Below, one piece after another: positions 50,084 through 59,750 of a DNA stretch of 64,000 nucleotides. The position numbers and the translations under genes were made by a program. The stretch is taken from assembly GCF_042678185.1 (NCBI RefSeq), contig NZ_JBHUDQ010000011.1; one strand, 5' to 3'. Positions within the stretch are counted from its first letter, which is position 1. Each line of letters begins with the position of its first letter. The stretch is from Ramlibacter ginsenosidimutans (GTDB lineage: Bacteria; Pseudomonadota; Gammaproteobacteria; Burkholderiales; Burkholderiaceae_C). The notes beneath the pieces were generated by a model. That model worked only from the letters and a program-made list of their open reading frames with translations. It was not told the DNA's origin and ran no database searches.

Positions 50084-51508
50084 TCAGTACGCGTTCGCCC
50101 CCGTGAGCGCGCGGGTGGTCCGCACCAGGATCGAGAGGTCCAGCCAGAGCGACCAGTTGTTGATGTACTCGATGTCGCTCTCCACGCGCAGCAGCATCTT
50201 GTCGATCTCGCGCGTTTCGCCGCGGTGACCGCGCACCTGCGCCAGCCCCGTGATGCCCGGTTTGATGTTGTGGCGAGCAAAGTAGTGGGCGATGTGCTGC
50301 CCGTACTCCACGTCGTGCTGCACTGCATGCGGCCGCGGCCCCACGAGCGACATCTGGCCGGCAATCACGTTGAAGATCTGCGGCAGTTCATCCAGGCTGG
50401 TACGCCGCAGGAAGGCACCCACCCGCGTGATACGCGGGTCGCCCTGCCGAGCCTGCGCCACCACCCCATGGTCATCGTGCACGTACATGCTTCGGAACTT
50501 CCAGATGTGGAAGCGCTTGCCGCCCCAGCCAAGGCGCGCCTGCCGGAAAAACACCGGCCCAGGGCTGTCCATGCGGATCGCGACGGCGATCGCGACCATC
50601 AGCGGCGCCAGGACCACGAGCAACAGAACCGACAGGCCCACATCCTCGATCGCCTTGAGCATGCGTGACGTCCCGATCAGCGGCGTTTCGGACAGGGTCA
50701 GCACCGGCAAGCCGGCGATCTCGCTGACGGTGTGGTTCACGAGGCGCAGCGAGAAGATATCGGGCACCCAGTGCACCGCGACATGCCGGTCGAGCAGCCG
50801 GAAGTACAGGCTCTCGACGATCTCCGAGGCATTCAGCGGAATCGCGAAGTAGACCGTGCGCACGTTGTGCGTGTCGATCAGTTGCATCAACTGCTCGAGG
50901 CGGCCGAGGCATGGGGCCGACTTGCCGAAGTTGGGCCGCTGCGCGTCGTTCGCCGCCCCGTCCTCCTGCTCCAGCCGCACGAGGCCCACCACCTCCTGCC
51001 CAAGCCACTCGTTGGCATCGATGCGCTGATTCAGGAACAAAGCAAGCCGGCCCGTCCCGACGATGAGCACCTTGTTCGGCTCCGCCGCGTGCCGGGACAC
51101 TTCCCGCGACAGCATGCGCATCAGCAGGTGCAGCAGCACCTGGTACACATAGCCATAGAGGAACAGCTGCCCGAGCAGCAGGCGCGAAAAGCTCTCCGCC
51201 TGCTTCGTGACGAAGCCCAGGGCGATCAGGACGACAAAGGTCAGTGACCACGCCTGCAGCAGGTCGAGCGCCTTGCGCGTGAAGTTCGCGTTTCTGCGGT
51301 AGATGCCGAACACGTCGTACATCAGGCCGAGCGTGCAAAGCAGCAGGAAGACGAACACCGTGTACCGCGCCGTCAGCGCGCCGATGTGGCGCGAGATCAG
51401 CATGTAGCACAGGCCGACGACGACGAGCCCGTCGAGCACCGCCTGCAGGTCGGCGATGCTGCTGCGGCGACGGATGACGGCGGAGCGCGCGAGGATCTGC
51501 TGGTCCAT
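50084..51508 (-). CDS. epsB: EpsB-like undecaprenyl-phosphate glucose phosphotransferase
   Basis: A 474-residue WcaJ/EpsB-type initiating sugar transferase. Four N-terminal helices plus a Rossmann-like segment (KVLIVGTGRLALFLNQRI), and the C-terminal bacterial sugar transferase domain: DSPGPVFFRQARLGWGGK, KFRSM, and RTSLDELPQIFNVIAGQMSLVGPRP. It links the first sugar-1-phosphate to the lipid carrier at the inner membrane. ATG is 1 nt after the exosortase stop, so the two are coupled. Confidence 0.95.
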   Translation of the reverse strand: MDQQILARSAVIRRRSSIADLQAVLDGLVVVGLCYMLISRHIGALTARYTVFVFLLLCTLGLMYDVFGIYRRNANFTRKALDLLQAWSLTFVVLIALGFVTKQAESFSRLLLGQLFLYGYVYQVLLHLLMRMLSREVSRHAAEPNKVLIVGTGRLALFLNQRIDANEWLGQEVVGLVRLEQEDGAANDAQRPNFGKSAPCLGRLEQLMQLIDTHNVRTVYFAIPLNASEIVESLYFRLLDRHVAVHWVPDIFSLRLVNHTVSEIAGLPVLTLSETPLIGTSRMLKAIEDVGLSVLLLVVLAPLMVAIAVAIRMDSPGPVFFRQARLGWGGKRFHIWKFRSMYVHDDHGVVAQARQGDPRITRVGAFLRRTSLDELPQIFNVIAGQMSLVGPRPHAVQHDVEYGQHIAHYFARHNIKPGITGLAQVRGHRGETREIDKMLLRVESDIEYINNWSLWLDLSILVRTTRALTGANAY

Positions 51509-51509
51509 G

Positions 51510-53132
51510 TCAGTCCGGCACGAAAGGCCCGAGCTTCGGCGCCGCGGCGCGCACGAAGCGCTGGAGGCGTGCATCGGCCGCGCGCGTGTCCTCGTTGGGC
51601 GCCACCTCGGTCATCACGCGGACCAGCGCGCCGTCGGTGCGGTTGCGCAGCACCGCGTCGACGAGCAGGTGCCATTTCACCGCGTACTCGTTGGCGAGCC
51701 GCTCCCCGCGTTCCTGGAACCAGTAGTAGACGAGCGCGCGTTCGCGGCCGCGGTCGACCTGGACGCGCACCGCCGTGAGTTCGGTATCGTCGCCGGCAGG
51801 GACCTGCACATTCCGCAGGTCCGAGATCACCCAGCCCCCGCCGGGGATGCAAACTTGCGGCGAGTGCGGAGAGACGCCCTTGCGCTGCGACGCGTAGTAC
51901 GCCACGTAGAAATTGACGCTCTCGCTCGCCGGCCCGACGTAGTCCGCCAGCACGTAGTCCTCCAGTCCGAGCGCGCGTTCCACGTCGACCGGCATCGACG
52001 CTTCGCGCGCGCTCCAGCCTTCCAGTTCGCTGGGGAACAGGCGCAGCGAGGTGCGCGCGGGCCGAATCTCGTCACGGACGTCCAGCGAGTGCACCGCGAT
52101 GAAGGCCAGCAGCAGGAGCAGCACCGCTGCACTCAGTACGCCTGCGGCGCGGGCCGGGCCAGCGCCCGAAGGCGGGACGGGCTGCACCTGCGGAAATTGC
52201 TGCACCTCGAACAGGCTGCGTCGCCGGGTGAACCGCTCGATGGCCATGATCTCCAGGGTGAGCACGACCTGGCAGGCGATGAAGATGATCCAGCCTTCGA
52301 AATAGTGCAGGAAGCCGTTGGCCATCCCGCTGCCCCACTGATCCACGAGCACACCGGTCACCGCAATGCGAATGCTGTTCGTGAACACGGTGATCGGAAT
52401 GGTGGACAGCATCAGCAGCACGCGCCAGCGCAGCGCGGCCGGATACATGTAGGCCATGAGGAATCCCACGCTTAGCAGCGGGTAGAGATAGCGCAGGCCG
52501 CTGCATGCCTCGATGACCTGGAGCTTGAAGCTTCCCAGGTCGATCACGTTGCCTTCCAGGTAGACCGAGTAATTGAAGGCCCGCAGCATCGCGACGCCCA
52601 GGTTGGACGAAACCAGCTGAAGCCGCCACGTGAGCTGCGACTCCACCAGGTAAGGCATCGGAACCGAGAACAGCAGCACCGCGATGGGAAGCAGCGTGAT
52701 GCGCAGCATCGAGCTGCCGCCGTAGCAGAGGACCAGGCCTGCCAGCGACAGCAGGAACGCGAGCTGGATCAACAGCATGAGGGCGGTCAGCTCGCCGAGC
52801 AGCAGCGACGCGGCTGCAAGGGCCAAGACAGCGATGCCCCACCGCGACGGCTCCCCGCGGCTTTGCACCAGCGCCTCTCGGCGACTCCAGAGCAGCCACA
52901 GCGAAATCAGCGGGATGAAGTACCCATGGCTGTATTCCTCCTGCCGATGCCACCGCAGCGCCAGCTCCGCGAGGCCGCCAAAACAGGCAAGGAAGGCCGC
53001 GACGATGCCGAGGGCCAGGAGGGCTTCGTCGAGCCCCGGGCGGTGCGCAAGGGTGCGCCCGGAATCGGTGGACGCTCTCCCGGGGAGCGAGGCGTTCTCG
53101 GAGAGAACCGGGATCGGGGGAGTGGCTGCCAA
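51510..53132 (-). CDS. xrtD: Exosortase-EpsI fusion (XrtD-like)
   Basis: A 540-residue protein: about eight membrane helices with the exosortase motif EEYSHGYFIPL near residue 65, then the catalytic set Cys210 (EACSGLRYLY), Arg255 (NSIRIAVTG) and His276 (LHYFEGW). The C-terminal about 200 residues are EpsI (ending region SPQVCIPGGGW). XrtD-type exosortases with C-terminal EpsI act on VPLPA-type signals, and the 49.6 kb protein has one. It cuts and transfers secreted proteins to a surface anchor. Start is TTG at 53132; no better ATG exists. Confidence 0.88.
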   Translation of the reverse strand: MAATPPIPVLSENASLPGRASTDSGRTLAHRPGLDEALLALGIVAAFLACFGGLAELALRWHRQEEYSHGYFIPLISLWLLWSRREALVQSRGEPSRWGIAVLALAAASLLLGELTALMLLIQLAFLLSLAGLVLCYGGSSMLRITLLPIAVLLFSVPMPYLVESQLTWRLQLVSSNLGVAMLRAFNYSVYLEGNVIDLGSFKLQVIEACSGLRYLYPLLSVGFLMAYMYPAALRWRVLLMLSTIPITVFTNSIRIAVTGVLVDQWGSGMANGFLHYFEGWIIFIACQVVLTLEIMAIERFTRRRSLFEVQQFPQVQPVPPSGAGPARAAGVLSAAVLLLLLAFIAVHSLDVRDEIRPARTSLRLFPSELEGWSAREASMPVDVERALGLEDYVLADYVGPASESVNFYVAYYASQRKGVSPHSPQVCIPGGGWVISDLRNVQVPAGDDTELTAVRVQVDRGRERALVYYWFQERGERLANEYAVKWHLLVDAVLRNRTDGALVRVMTEVAPNEDTRAADARLQRFVRAAAPKLGPFVPD

Positions 53133-53244
53133 GGTACGTCAGGCCCTGCGAATCGGTCGCACGGGTTTGTGATAACGCGGATGCGCCAGACCATACGCAC
53201 CGCCGGCAGCAGGCACAACGGCACGAAGGAACCAACGCAGGGCG

Positions 53245-54426
53245 TCAGCGCTGCCGGCCCGTCCGGACCCACTCCGTCTGCCTCCGCACGACGAAGCCGG
53301 CGTAGAGCGGAAGCTTCTTCATCACGTACAGCGGCGACGACAGCAGTTCGGGCCAGCGCACCCAGCTGCGGCCGACGCGCCACCAGGCGAGCAGCACCGC
53401 CGCCGCGAAAGCGAGGACGGTGCCGAATCCGAGGAGGACCAGGAGGACCGGTCCCCCGGTGGCGAGCACCCATGCGCTAGCAAGACACGACACCAGCACG
53501 AGCAGCGCCAGGAATGCCAGCGGCGGCACGCAGAGGTCCAGGGCGAGCGCGATGGCTCCGGCATTGCCGCTGCGGCAGCCCCGCAGCAGCAAGGGGAGTG
53601 CCTCGGACACGATCATCGCGAGGTGCCCGTGCTCCCAGCGCTTGCGTTGGGAGCGCTGCGCCGCGCCGTCCTGCGGGAACCAGCTGTCGACACGCGCTTC
53701 CCGGCAAAAGATCGCTGCTCGTCCGGCGGCGGCGAGCTTCACACCGAGTTGCAGGTCCTCGGTGAGGTGGCTGCTTCCGAGCTCCACGTTGCCGATGCAG
53801 TCCCAGGGAAACGCCATACCTGTGCCCATGAGTTGGCAGGGCAGGCCCAGTCGATGCAATCCGAGCGGCCGCAGCTGGTTCTTCAAGGCCCAGGCGAACG
53901 ACGCCATCCGCAGCGACAGCCTGCTACCCGGGTGAGCGGAGAGAAGGTCCAGGGCCTGAACGGGCCGGCCGGTCGCCGCCGCGCGGGCGGCCAGCAGGTC
54001 CAGCGCGCCGGAAGCCGGAATGCAATCGGCATCCAGCATCACGAGCACCGGGGGCGGCGCGCTGTGCAGGTGCCGGACGCCGAACGCGAGCGCGTACCCT
54101 TTCCCGCGCAGCGAGGCATCGTGACGTTCGATGACTTCCGCCCCGGCGGCGCGCGCCTCGGCGGCCGTGGTGTCCGAACAGTTGTCTGCGACCACCAGCA
54201 GCCGCGCACTTGCGGGCAACTGCGCGCGCACGGCCGCGATGGTCGTCTGGATCGTCCCTGCCTCGTCATGCGCGGGCACGAGCACCACGTACGGCGGCAC
54301 GTCCTCCACTGCACGAGACTCGTGCCTTGCGCCAGAACCCGCGACCACCTCGACCAGCAGGACGAGCACGAGAAGCGCCACCGCGACGATGAAGGCGGCC
54401 GCGATGGAAAGAAGCACCATGCTCAT
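53245..54426 (-). CDS. Glycosyltransferase family 2, membrane-type
   Basis: A 393-residue GT2 with an N-terminal helix (MVLLSIAAAFIVAVALLVLVLLVEV), a DxD (VLVMLDADCIPASGAL) and the QxxRW-like QRSQRKRWEHGH, then three C-terminal membrane segments. This pattern is of processive or lipid-linked GT2. Its ATG overlaps the GT4 stop as ATGA. It builds the repeat unit; specificity unknown. Confidence 0.93.
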   Translation of the reverse strand: MSMVLLSIAAAFIVAVALLVLVLLVEVVAGSGARHESRAVEDVPPYVVLVPAHDEAGTIQTTIAAVRAQLPASARLLVVADNCSDTTAAEARAAGAEVIERHDASLRGKGYALAFGVRHLHSAPPPVLVMLDADCIPASGALDLLAARAAATGRPVQALDLLSAHPGSRLSLRMASFAWALKNQLRPLGLHRLGLPCQLMGTGMAFPWDCIGNVELGSSHLTEDLQLGVKLAAAGRAAIFCREARVDSWFPQDGAAQRSQRKRWEHGHLAMIVSEALPLLLRGCRSGNAGAIALALDLCVPPLAFLALLVLVSCLASAWVLATGGPVLLVLLGFGTVLAFAAAVLLAWWRVGRSWVRWPELLSSPLYVMKKLPLYAGFVVRRQTEWVRTGRQR

Positions 54427-55625
54427 GGCAACACTCCAAAATGTTGCGCCAGCTTGCGGGCGCCCCCATCCGCCGAATGGCGCTGCAGCACTCGTTCGCG
54501 CGCGCTGAGTCCCATTTTTTCCAGCCGCCGCGGGTCCGCCAGCAGCAGTTCGGTGCACGCCCGTGCCAGTGCGGAGCAATCGCCCGCCGGCACGAGCCAG
54601 CCTTCCTGGCCCGGCCGCACGAGCTCCGGAATCCCGGCGATCAGCGTGGAAATGACCGGCCTCGCAAGCGCCATCGCTTCCATGATCACCACGGGCAGGC
54701 CTTCCGCGAAACTGGCCAGCACCAGGCCGCGGGATTGCAGCAGCAGCGATCGGACCTCATCGCCGCTCACCCAGCCCGTGATGCGCACGCGGTCGCCCAA
54801 CCCGTACGCATCAATCAGGTCTTGCAACTCGCCGCGCATTTCGCCGTCCCCGGCGAGCACCAGCTCGAAGTCGAGACCCCGCGCTGCCATGTCGCGCGCG
54901 GCGGCCAGCAGCAGCGCCTGCCCCTTCTGCTCGCAAAGGCGACCCACGCACACCAGCATGCGCGAGTCGTTCGAGACGACCGGACCGGGTTCGGCAAAGC
55001 GCTGCTCGATGCCGCAGCGCACGACCTTGACCTTCGGCCATTGCGCATGCGGTACCCAACGGAAAAGCTGGCTGCGGCCGAAAGAGCTCACGGCTGCAAC
55101 GAAAGCAGCGCGTTCGATCTTCTCGCTAAGGTGCAGCCCGGCGGGCGCGTCGAACTCCTCGGGCCCGTGCACGGTGAACGAAAACGGCGGGCCGCCCAAC
55201 TCCGCGCACAGCATGGCGACTTCCGCGGGATTGGTGCCGAAGTGCGCATGCACGTGGGCAACGCCCTCGCGAAGCAGCAGTTCGCGCATCAGGCACGCCT
55301 GGGCGAGGTACGCCAGGTGCACTGGGGCAGGGCGCGGAGACATGCGAGCCATGCGCACCGCAAGCTGCGCGGCCCTCAGGAATCGGCCCGGCGAGGCCAG
55401 CATGGCGCGAGCCGACGCGGCGAGCAGCGGCCCCAGGCCGTCGCGCAGCAGGTACTGCGTTTTCCTGCGCTCCTCGTGGTCCGCCTCGTCCACGATCGTG
55501 TCGCTCCAGCCGCGCGAGGCGATCCGCAACACGGCCACGCCCATCGCTTCGAGCGCGAGGATCTCGCGCCGGATGAAGCTGTGGCTTACCTTCGGGTACT
55601 GGTTGACCAGGTAGGCGACGCGCAT
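54423..55625 (-). CDS. Glycosyltransferase family 4
   Basis: A 400-residue GT-B enzyme of family 4. N-terminal LVNQYPKVSHSFIRREI is typical of exopolysaccharide GT4; the nucleotide-sugar motif is ASFAEGLPVVIMEAMALARPVI (E-x7-E). It adds one sugar to the growing repeat. Coupled to the GT2 genes on both sides. Confidence 0.95.
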   Translation of the reverse strand: MRVAYLVNQYPKVSHSFIRREILALEAMGVAVLRIASRGWSDTIVDEADHEERRKTQYLLRDGLGPLLAASARAMLASPGRFLRAAQLAVRMARMSPRPAPVHLAYLAQACLMRELLLREGVAHVHAHFGTNPAEVAMLCAELGGPPFSFTVHGPEEFDAPAGLHLSEKIERAAFVAAVSSFGRSQLFRWVPHAQWPKVKVVRCGIEQRFAEPGPVVSNDSRMLVCVGRLCEQKGQALLLAAARDMAARGLDFELVLAGDGEMRGELQDLIDAYGLGDRVRITGWVSGDEVRSLLLQSRGLVLASFAEGLPVVIMEAMALARPVISTLIAGIPELVRPGQEGWLVPAGDCSALARACTELLLADPRRLEKMGLSARERVLQRHSADGGARKLAQHFGVLP

Positions 55626-56588
55626 CTACTTGTACTCAATGAGGCGCACCGGTCCGTGCGCCATCGTGCGGCCGATGAAGCGCATGGCACCCAGGAACTC
55701 GGGGAACCGACCGAGCACCAGATAGAACGCGCGAGTGAAACCGCCCTGCCCCCTCGACAGGCGAAGGATCTGTGCCGGGTACACCGCCAGCAGCAACAGC
55801 CAGGCGGGAGCAACGGCGAGGGCAAGGAGCAGCACCGACAGGGGGAACAGTCCGCCGTAGAACAGGGCGCGCAGCACTTCGCGCACCCAGTGCCGCTCGC
55901 TTGAGCCGCCGTGCAGCCAAGCGCCCTCCGCGAACGCGTAGCCGCTGCGCGTCGTGCGCCGCCACCACTGCGAAAAGCGCGTCATCGCGGCGTCGTGCAG
56001 GACCATCTCCGCACCCAGGCGATGCACCCGCCAGCCGGCGCGCCGCAGCCGCACGCACAGCTCCGGCTCCTCGCCAGCGATCAGAGTCTCGCGAAAGCCG
56101 CCGACCGCCTGGAACGCGGCGACGCGAAGCATTGCATTCCCGCCGCAGGCCTTGGCCTCGCCGACGGGCGTGTCCCATTCCAGGTCGCACAAGCGATTGA
56201 AGACGGACCGCTGCGGCTCGCGCTCCCGCACGCGGCCACAAACCACCGCATGCGCGGGATGGGCTCCGAGGAAAGCCACGGCCTGCCGCAGCCAACCCGA
56301 GTTCAGTTCGCAGTCGCCGTCCAGGAACTGCACGAACTCGGTCGCGGGCGCGCGAGCGAGCAGGGCCGTCATGCCGGCGTTGCGCGCGCGCGCAGCGGTG
56401 AACGGCAGCGCCTGGTCGAGAGTCACTACGGCAGCCCCGCAGCGCGCAGCGAACTCCTGGGACCCGTCCGTTGAACCGGAGTCCACGTACACGACCTCGC
56501 ACGCCTGGAAGGGAATGGCCGCGAGGCAGGCCTTGAGCCTGGCCCCTTCGTTGCGGCCGATCACCACGATGCCGATGCGCTGTGCCAT
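55626..56588 (-). CDS. Glycosyltransferase family 2
   Basis: A 320-residue GT2. VVIGRNEGARLKACLAAI opens the fold, then YVDSGSTDGS, and FLDGDCELNSGWL as the DxD. A C-terminal hydrophobic pair (GGLFPLSVLLLALAVAPAWLLLLAV) anchors it. It directly abuts the GT4 start. Confidence 0.94.
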   Translation of the reverse strand: MAQRIGIVVIGRNEGARLKACLAAIPFQACEVVYVDSGSTDGSQEFAARCGAAVVTLDQALPFTAARARNAGMTALLARAPATEFVQFLDGDCELNSGWLRQAVAFLGAHPAHAVVCGRVREREPQRSVFNRLCDLEWDTPVGEAKACGGNAMLRVAAFQAVGGFRETLIAGEEPELCVRLRRAGWRVHRLGAEMVLHDAAMTRFSQWWRRTTRSGYAFAEGAWLHGGSSERHWVREVLRALFYGGLFPLSVLLLALAVAPAWLLLLAVYPAQILRLSRGQGGFTRAFYLVLGRFPEFLGAMRFIGRTMAHGPVRLIEYK

Positions 56589-56595
56589 TGCCTTC

Positions 56596-56901
56596 CTACC
56601 GGCTCGGCCTCGTGCCGAACTTCGTGAGGGCCGCGAGGCTCCAGGCGACCTCGGTGGACCGGCTGAGCGCCCGGTTCTGGATCAACACGTCGCAGGAGAA
56701 GTAACGCCGCAGGATCTCCAAAGGGCGAGCGGTGGACGCGTTGTCCACTACAAGCAGGCGCAGCGCCACTCGGCCGGCCGCCGACGGCTGCAGCGTGTCG
56801 CGCAAGCGCCGAAGCAGGTGGGCTGAGTTGAAGCCCACAAGGAGAACATCGACCGGCTTCGACCCGACGGCCTGCAGCTGCCGCGTACGCATTTCAGTCA
56901 T
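56596..56901 (-). pseudogene. Truncated GT2 N-terminus
   Basis: A 101-residue frame with the first half of a GT2 fold (VDVLLVGFNSAHLLRRL and RLLVVDNASTARPLEILRRYF), then sequence with no GT2 match and a stop. The DxD and catalytic half are missing. Probably a decayed glycosyltransferase just upstream of the intact GT2. Confidence 0.72.
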
Positions 56902-57119
56902 GGCATCGCATCACTACTCGCAACGACCCCAGGTTGGATCACGTCAGGCCTGTGGGACTTCCCTGGCGATCTGCCACCGGGGTGGGCAGGCGCGATGCGA
57001 GTCTGGCGCAGGACAGCACGCCTCGAAATGGCACCATGGGGCTAACGTGGAAGGGCGCGAGTCGCTGCGTGCACCGAGCGATCCCGCGCGATGGGCTCCT
57101 ACGAGCTAACAGGCGGTCT
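56902..57119. other. Divergent intergenic region
   Basis: 218 nt between the truncated GT2 (minus strand) and the WecG-type gene (plus strand). It must hold promoters for both directions. No clear palindrome was found. Confidence 0.4.
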
Positions 57120-57989
57120 ATGCGCACGCCGACGCTGTCAATAGGATCGCTGCACTTCTCATTCGTCTTAACGGGGGTGCACTTGTCCGGCCGATTCGCT
57201 CTGGGTCATGCCCTCATCAACCGCGAAAGCTTTGAAGACATTGCGCAGCAGGTCGTGAAGCTGGCGCTGCGCCCGAGTCCCGCACTGGTTGTCACGCCGA
57301 ACGCGGACCACGTCGTGAGGCTGGAGCGGAACAGCGAGCTTCGGGAGGCCTACGCCAAAGCCGCTCTGGTAACGCCGGACGGAATGCCGGTCGTGTGGGC
57401 TTCCCGTTGGCTCGGCTCGCCCGTGAAGGAACGCGTCACCGGGTCCGACCTGATGCCCAGGCTGTGCGAGCTCGCCGCCGAGAGCGGCCAGAAGGTGTTC
57501 TTGCTGGGGGGCGCGGAAGGCGTTGCGGACCGCGCAGCGGCCAATCTGGTCCTGAGCTATCCGGGACTTACGGTCGCAGGCACGCTGTGCCCACCGCCGG
57601 GGTTCGAGCGCGATGCCGCCCGCAACGCGGACATCGTGCGCACCATCCGCGAGAGCGGCGCCGACCTCGTCTTCGTCTGCCTCGGCTCCCCGAAGCAGGA
57701 TGTTTGGGCCAGCAAGCACCTGTCGCAGTTCGAGAAGGGCGTGTTCCTCGGCGTGGGCGCCGCGATCGACTTCTGCGCGGGCACCATGAAGCGCGCACCG
57801 GCCTGGATGCAGCGCTCGGGGTTCGAATGGCTGTACCGGGTCGTGCAGGAGCCCCGCAGAATGATCGGGCGCTATACGAAGGACTTGTACTTCTTCGTGC
57901 TGGTGCTGCGTGAGCTCTGGCGGCAGGGCGTGCGCGAGGCCCAGGTCGACGCGGCGATCAATGGGTCGGACGAATCGCAGGTGCTCTGA
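57120..57989 (+). CDS. WecG/TagA/CpsF-family glycosyltransferase
   Basis: A 289-residue GT26 enzyme. The family motif VVTPNADHVVRLERN (about residue 60) contains the probable base Asp; PDGMPVVWASRWLG and FVCLGSPKQDVWASKHL follow. It adds a sugar to the polyprenyl-linked acceptor. Start ATG at 57120 gives the normal length; a longer frame upstream looks non-coding. Confidence 0.93.
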   Translation: MRTPTLSIGSLHFSFVLTGVHLSGRFALGHALINRESFEDIAQQVVKLALRPSPALVVTPNADHVVRLERNSELREAYAKAALVTPDGMPVVWASRWLGSPVKERVTGSDLMPRLCELAAESGQKVFLLGGAEGVADRAAANLVLSYPGLTVAGTLCPPPGFERDAARNADIVRTIRESGADLVFVCLGSPKQDVWASKHLSQFEKGVFLGVGAAIDFCAGTMKRAPAWMQRSGFEWLYRVVQEPRRMIGRYTKDLYFFVLVLRELWRQGVREAQVDAAINGSDESQVL

Positions 57990-58120
57990 GCTTGCCCTTT
58001 CCTCACCCGGAAAGCCTTGAGCCGACCGTGCGTGGGCGTCGCATGGAATTCCGCGCCGCGACCACGAGGCACGCCCGCCTGCATGCAGCGCTCAGGGCGG
58101 AATAGCTGAACAGGCAGCAG

Positions 58121-59650
58121 TCAAGCCGAGGGCGAAATCCGTAGGGGCGCGACGGTGCGGTCCGCCTGTTCCACCGACGCGCTCACGACGCGCGCATAGG
58201 CGACCAGGATTCCTGCCAAGCACCAATAGACCCAGGGGATGACGAAGATGCTGCTCGCCGTGGCGATCGTGACCAGGACGGCGAGCTGGGCTGCAGCAAG
58301 TGCACGCCCGAAGTCTGCTGCGTCGCGCCGCTGCGCGAGCATCGACAGCTTGCACGCGCGCATTGCACAGAACCAGACGCAGAGCATGAATCCGCCAAAG
58401 CACATCAGTCCGAGGAGGCCGCTGCGAAGCGCGACCAGCACATACGTATTGACAATGTCGACGATGCCCTGCCCTTGGACCATTCCCATGGCGGCCAGTC
58501 GCTCCTTGTAGTCGCCAGACCCGAGGAGCGGGTGTGCCCAGATCAGCTGCGAGGAATTCTCGATCAGCCGCTCCCGATATTCGATGTTGGCTACCTCCAC
58601 GTGGCCGAAAAAAGGGATCAACCCCAGGAGCAGATTGCCGTTCGGAAGGAACGGCAGGACCACAAGCGCCAACCCGCCACCCACTACCAGCAGCAACATG
58701 TTCTTCACCGCCCGCCGCCCGAGGGCCAAGTACAGGACGAGTCCCACTGTCGCTCCAATCCAGGGACCGCGGGAGAGCGGGCTGATCAGCCCGACGCCCA
58801 GCAGCATGAGCAGAGCCTTAGGTTTCCAGCCAGCGCCAAGGCGGCCTCGCATTGGCAGGTACAACAGCAGGCAGATGGCCAGGACGTAGCCAAGCGCGAT
58901 GGCATGCCCAGTGCTTGCCATGGCGCGCAGCAAGCCGCCGCGGCCGAGGTACAGGAGCGAGTCGGTAGACCCCCAACCCTGCGCGAGTGCGGAATACAGC
59001 AACCAGTGGCGCGCTGCCTCGAAGCAGCCGATCGCCGCCAGCAGCAGGCCTGCCCAAACCAGCGCGGCCGCCGCGTCGCGGAGCTCTCCAAAGTCCTGGA
59101 GAGCTCGGCTGAAGACGTAGTACGGCAGCACGACATCCACCATGACGTAGAAGGCGCTTCTGAGCGCCGCAGTCACTGACGGCTCTCTCCCTGCAAGCAG
59201 GAGTTGCACCAACACATAGGCTCCCAAGAGCAAATCGGCCGCGCGCGGCCATCCGCCCGACGGCATTCTTCGCTCGCGGAGCAACCGAACAAAAGCCGGC
59301 AGCAGTAGCACCAGCACCATCAGCCGCGGCAGGTTCAGGCCGAAGAGAACGTTGACAAGCCCCATGCCGGGGATTTCGGTCTCCACCGGGGGCACCACGA
59401 AAAGGAGCGTCAGGAATAAGCCAGGCAGGTTGCGTTCCCTTCGGCCGGCCCAGAGCAGCAGTCCGCAGGCCACCAGCGCAAACGCCCAAAAACTTTTCAG
59501 TGCGAACGCAGCCACGGTCATTGCAAACCACAGGTTGCGGCGCAGCACGAGGGCTCCCGGCAGCGTCTCCGATCGGAGCGGCCAGGCGAGCGCCTGGACC
59601 GTGAAGCCGATCAGCAGGAGGACGAACAGCGTTCGCAGATTGTCAGACAT
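58121..59650 (-). CDS. Polysaccharide polymerase/O-antigen ligase-like (Wzy)
   Basis: A 509-residue inner-membrane protein with about 12 helices and a large loop (IEYRERLIENSSQLIWAHPLLGSGDYKERL) typical of the O-antigen ligase/polymerase (Wzy_C) family. SPLSRGPWIGATVGL is the conserved arginine segment. It polymerises repeat units on the lipid carrier. Divergent from the flippase gene (100-nt gap). Confidence 0.87.
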   Translation of the reverse strand: MSDNLRTLFVLLLIGFTVQALAWPLRSETLPGALVLRRNLWFAMTVAAFALKSFWAFALVACGLLLWAGRRERNLPGLFLTLLFVVPPVETEIPGMGLVNVLFGLNLPRLMVLVLLLPAFVRLLRERRMPSGGWPRAADLLLGAYVLVQLLLAGREPSVTAALRSAFYVMVDVVLPYYVFSRALQDFGELRDAAAALVWAGLLLAAIGCFEAARHWLLYSALAQGWGSTDSLLYLGRGGLLRAMASTGHAIALGYVLAICLLLYLPMRGRLGAGWKPKALLMLLGVGLISPLSRGPWIGATVGLVLYLALGRRAVKNMLLLVVGGGLALVVLPFLPNGNLLLGLIPFFGHVEVANIEYRERLIENSSQLIWAHPLLGSGDYKERLAAMGMVQGQGIVDIVNTYVLVALRSGLLGLMCFGGFMLCVWFCAMRACKLSMLAQRRDAADFGRALAAAQLAVLVTIATASSIFVIPWVYWCLAGILVAYARVVSASVEQADRTVAPLRISPSA

Positions 59651-59750
59651 TCATTGCACGGTGAAGGATTGTCTATGGCGCGATGGAACTATCGAAGCGC
59701 AACAAACCGGCGCGACCCTGCACTCAGAATACCGGCACCAAAGACGCGAC

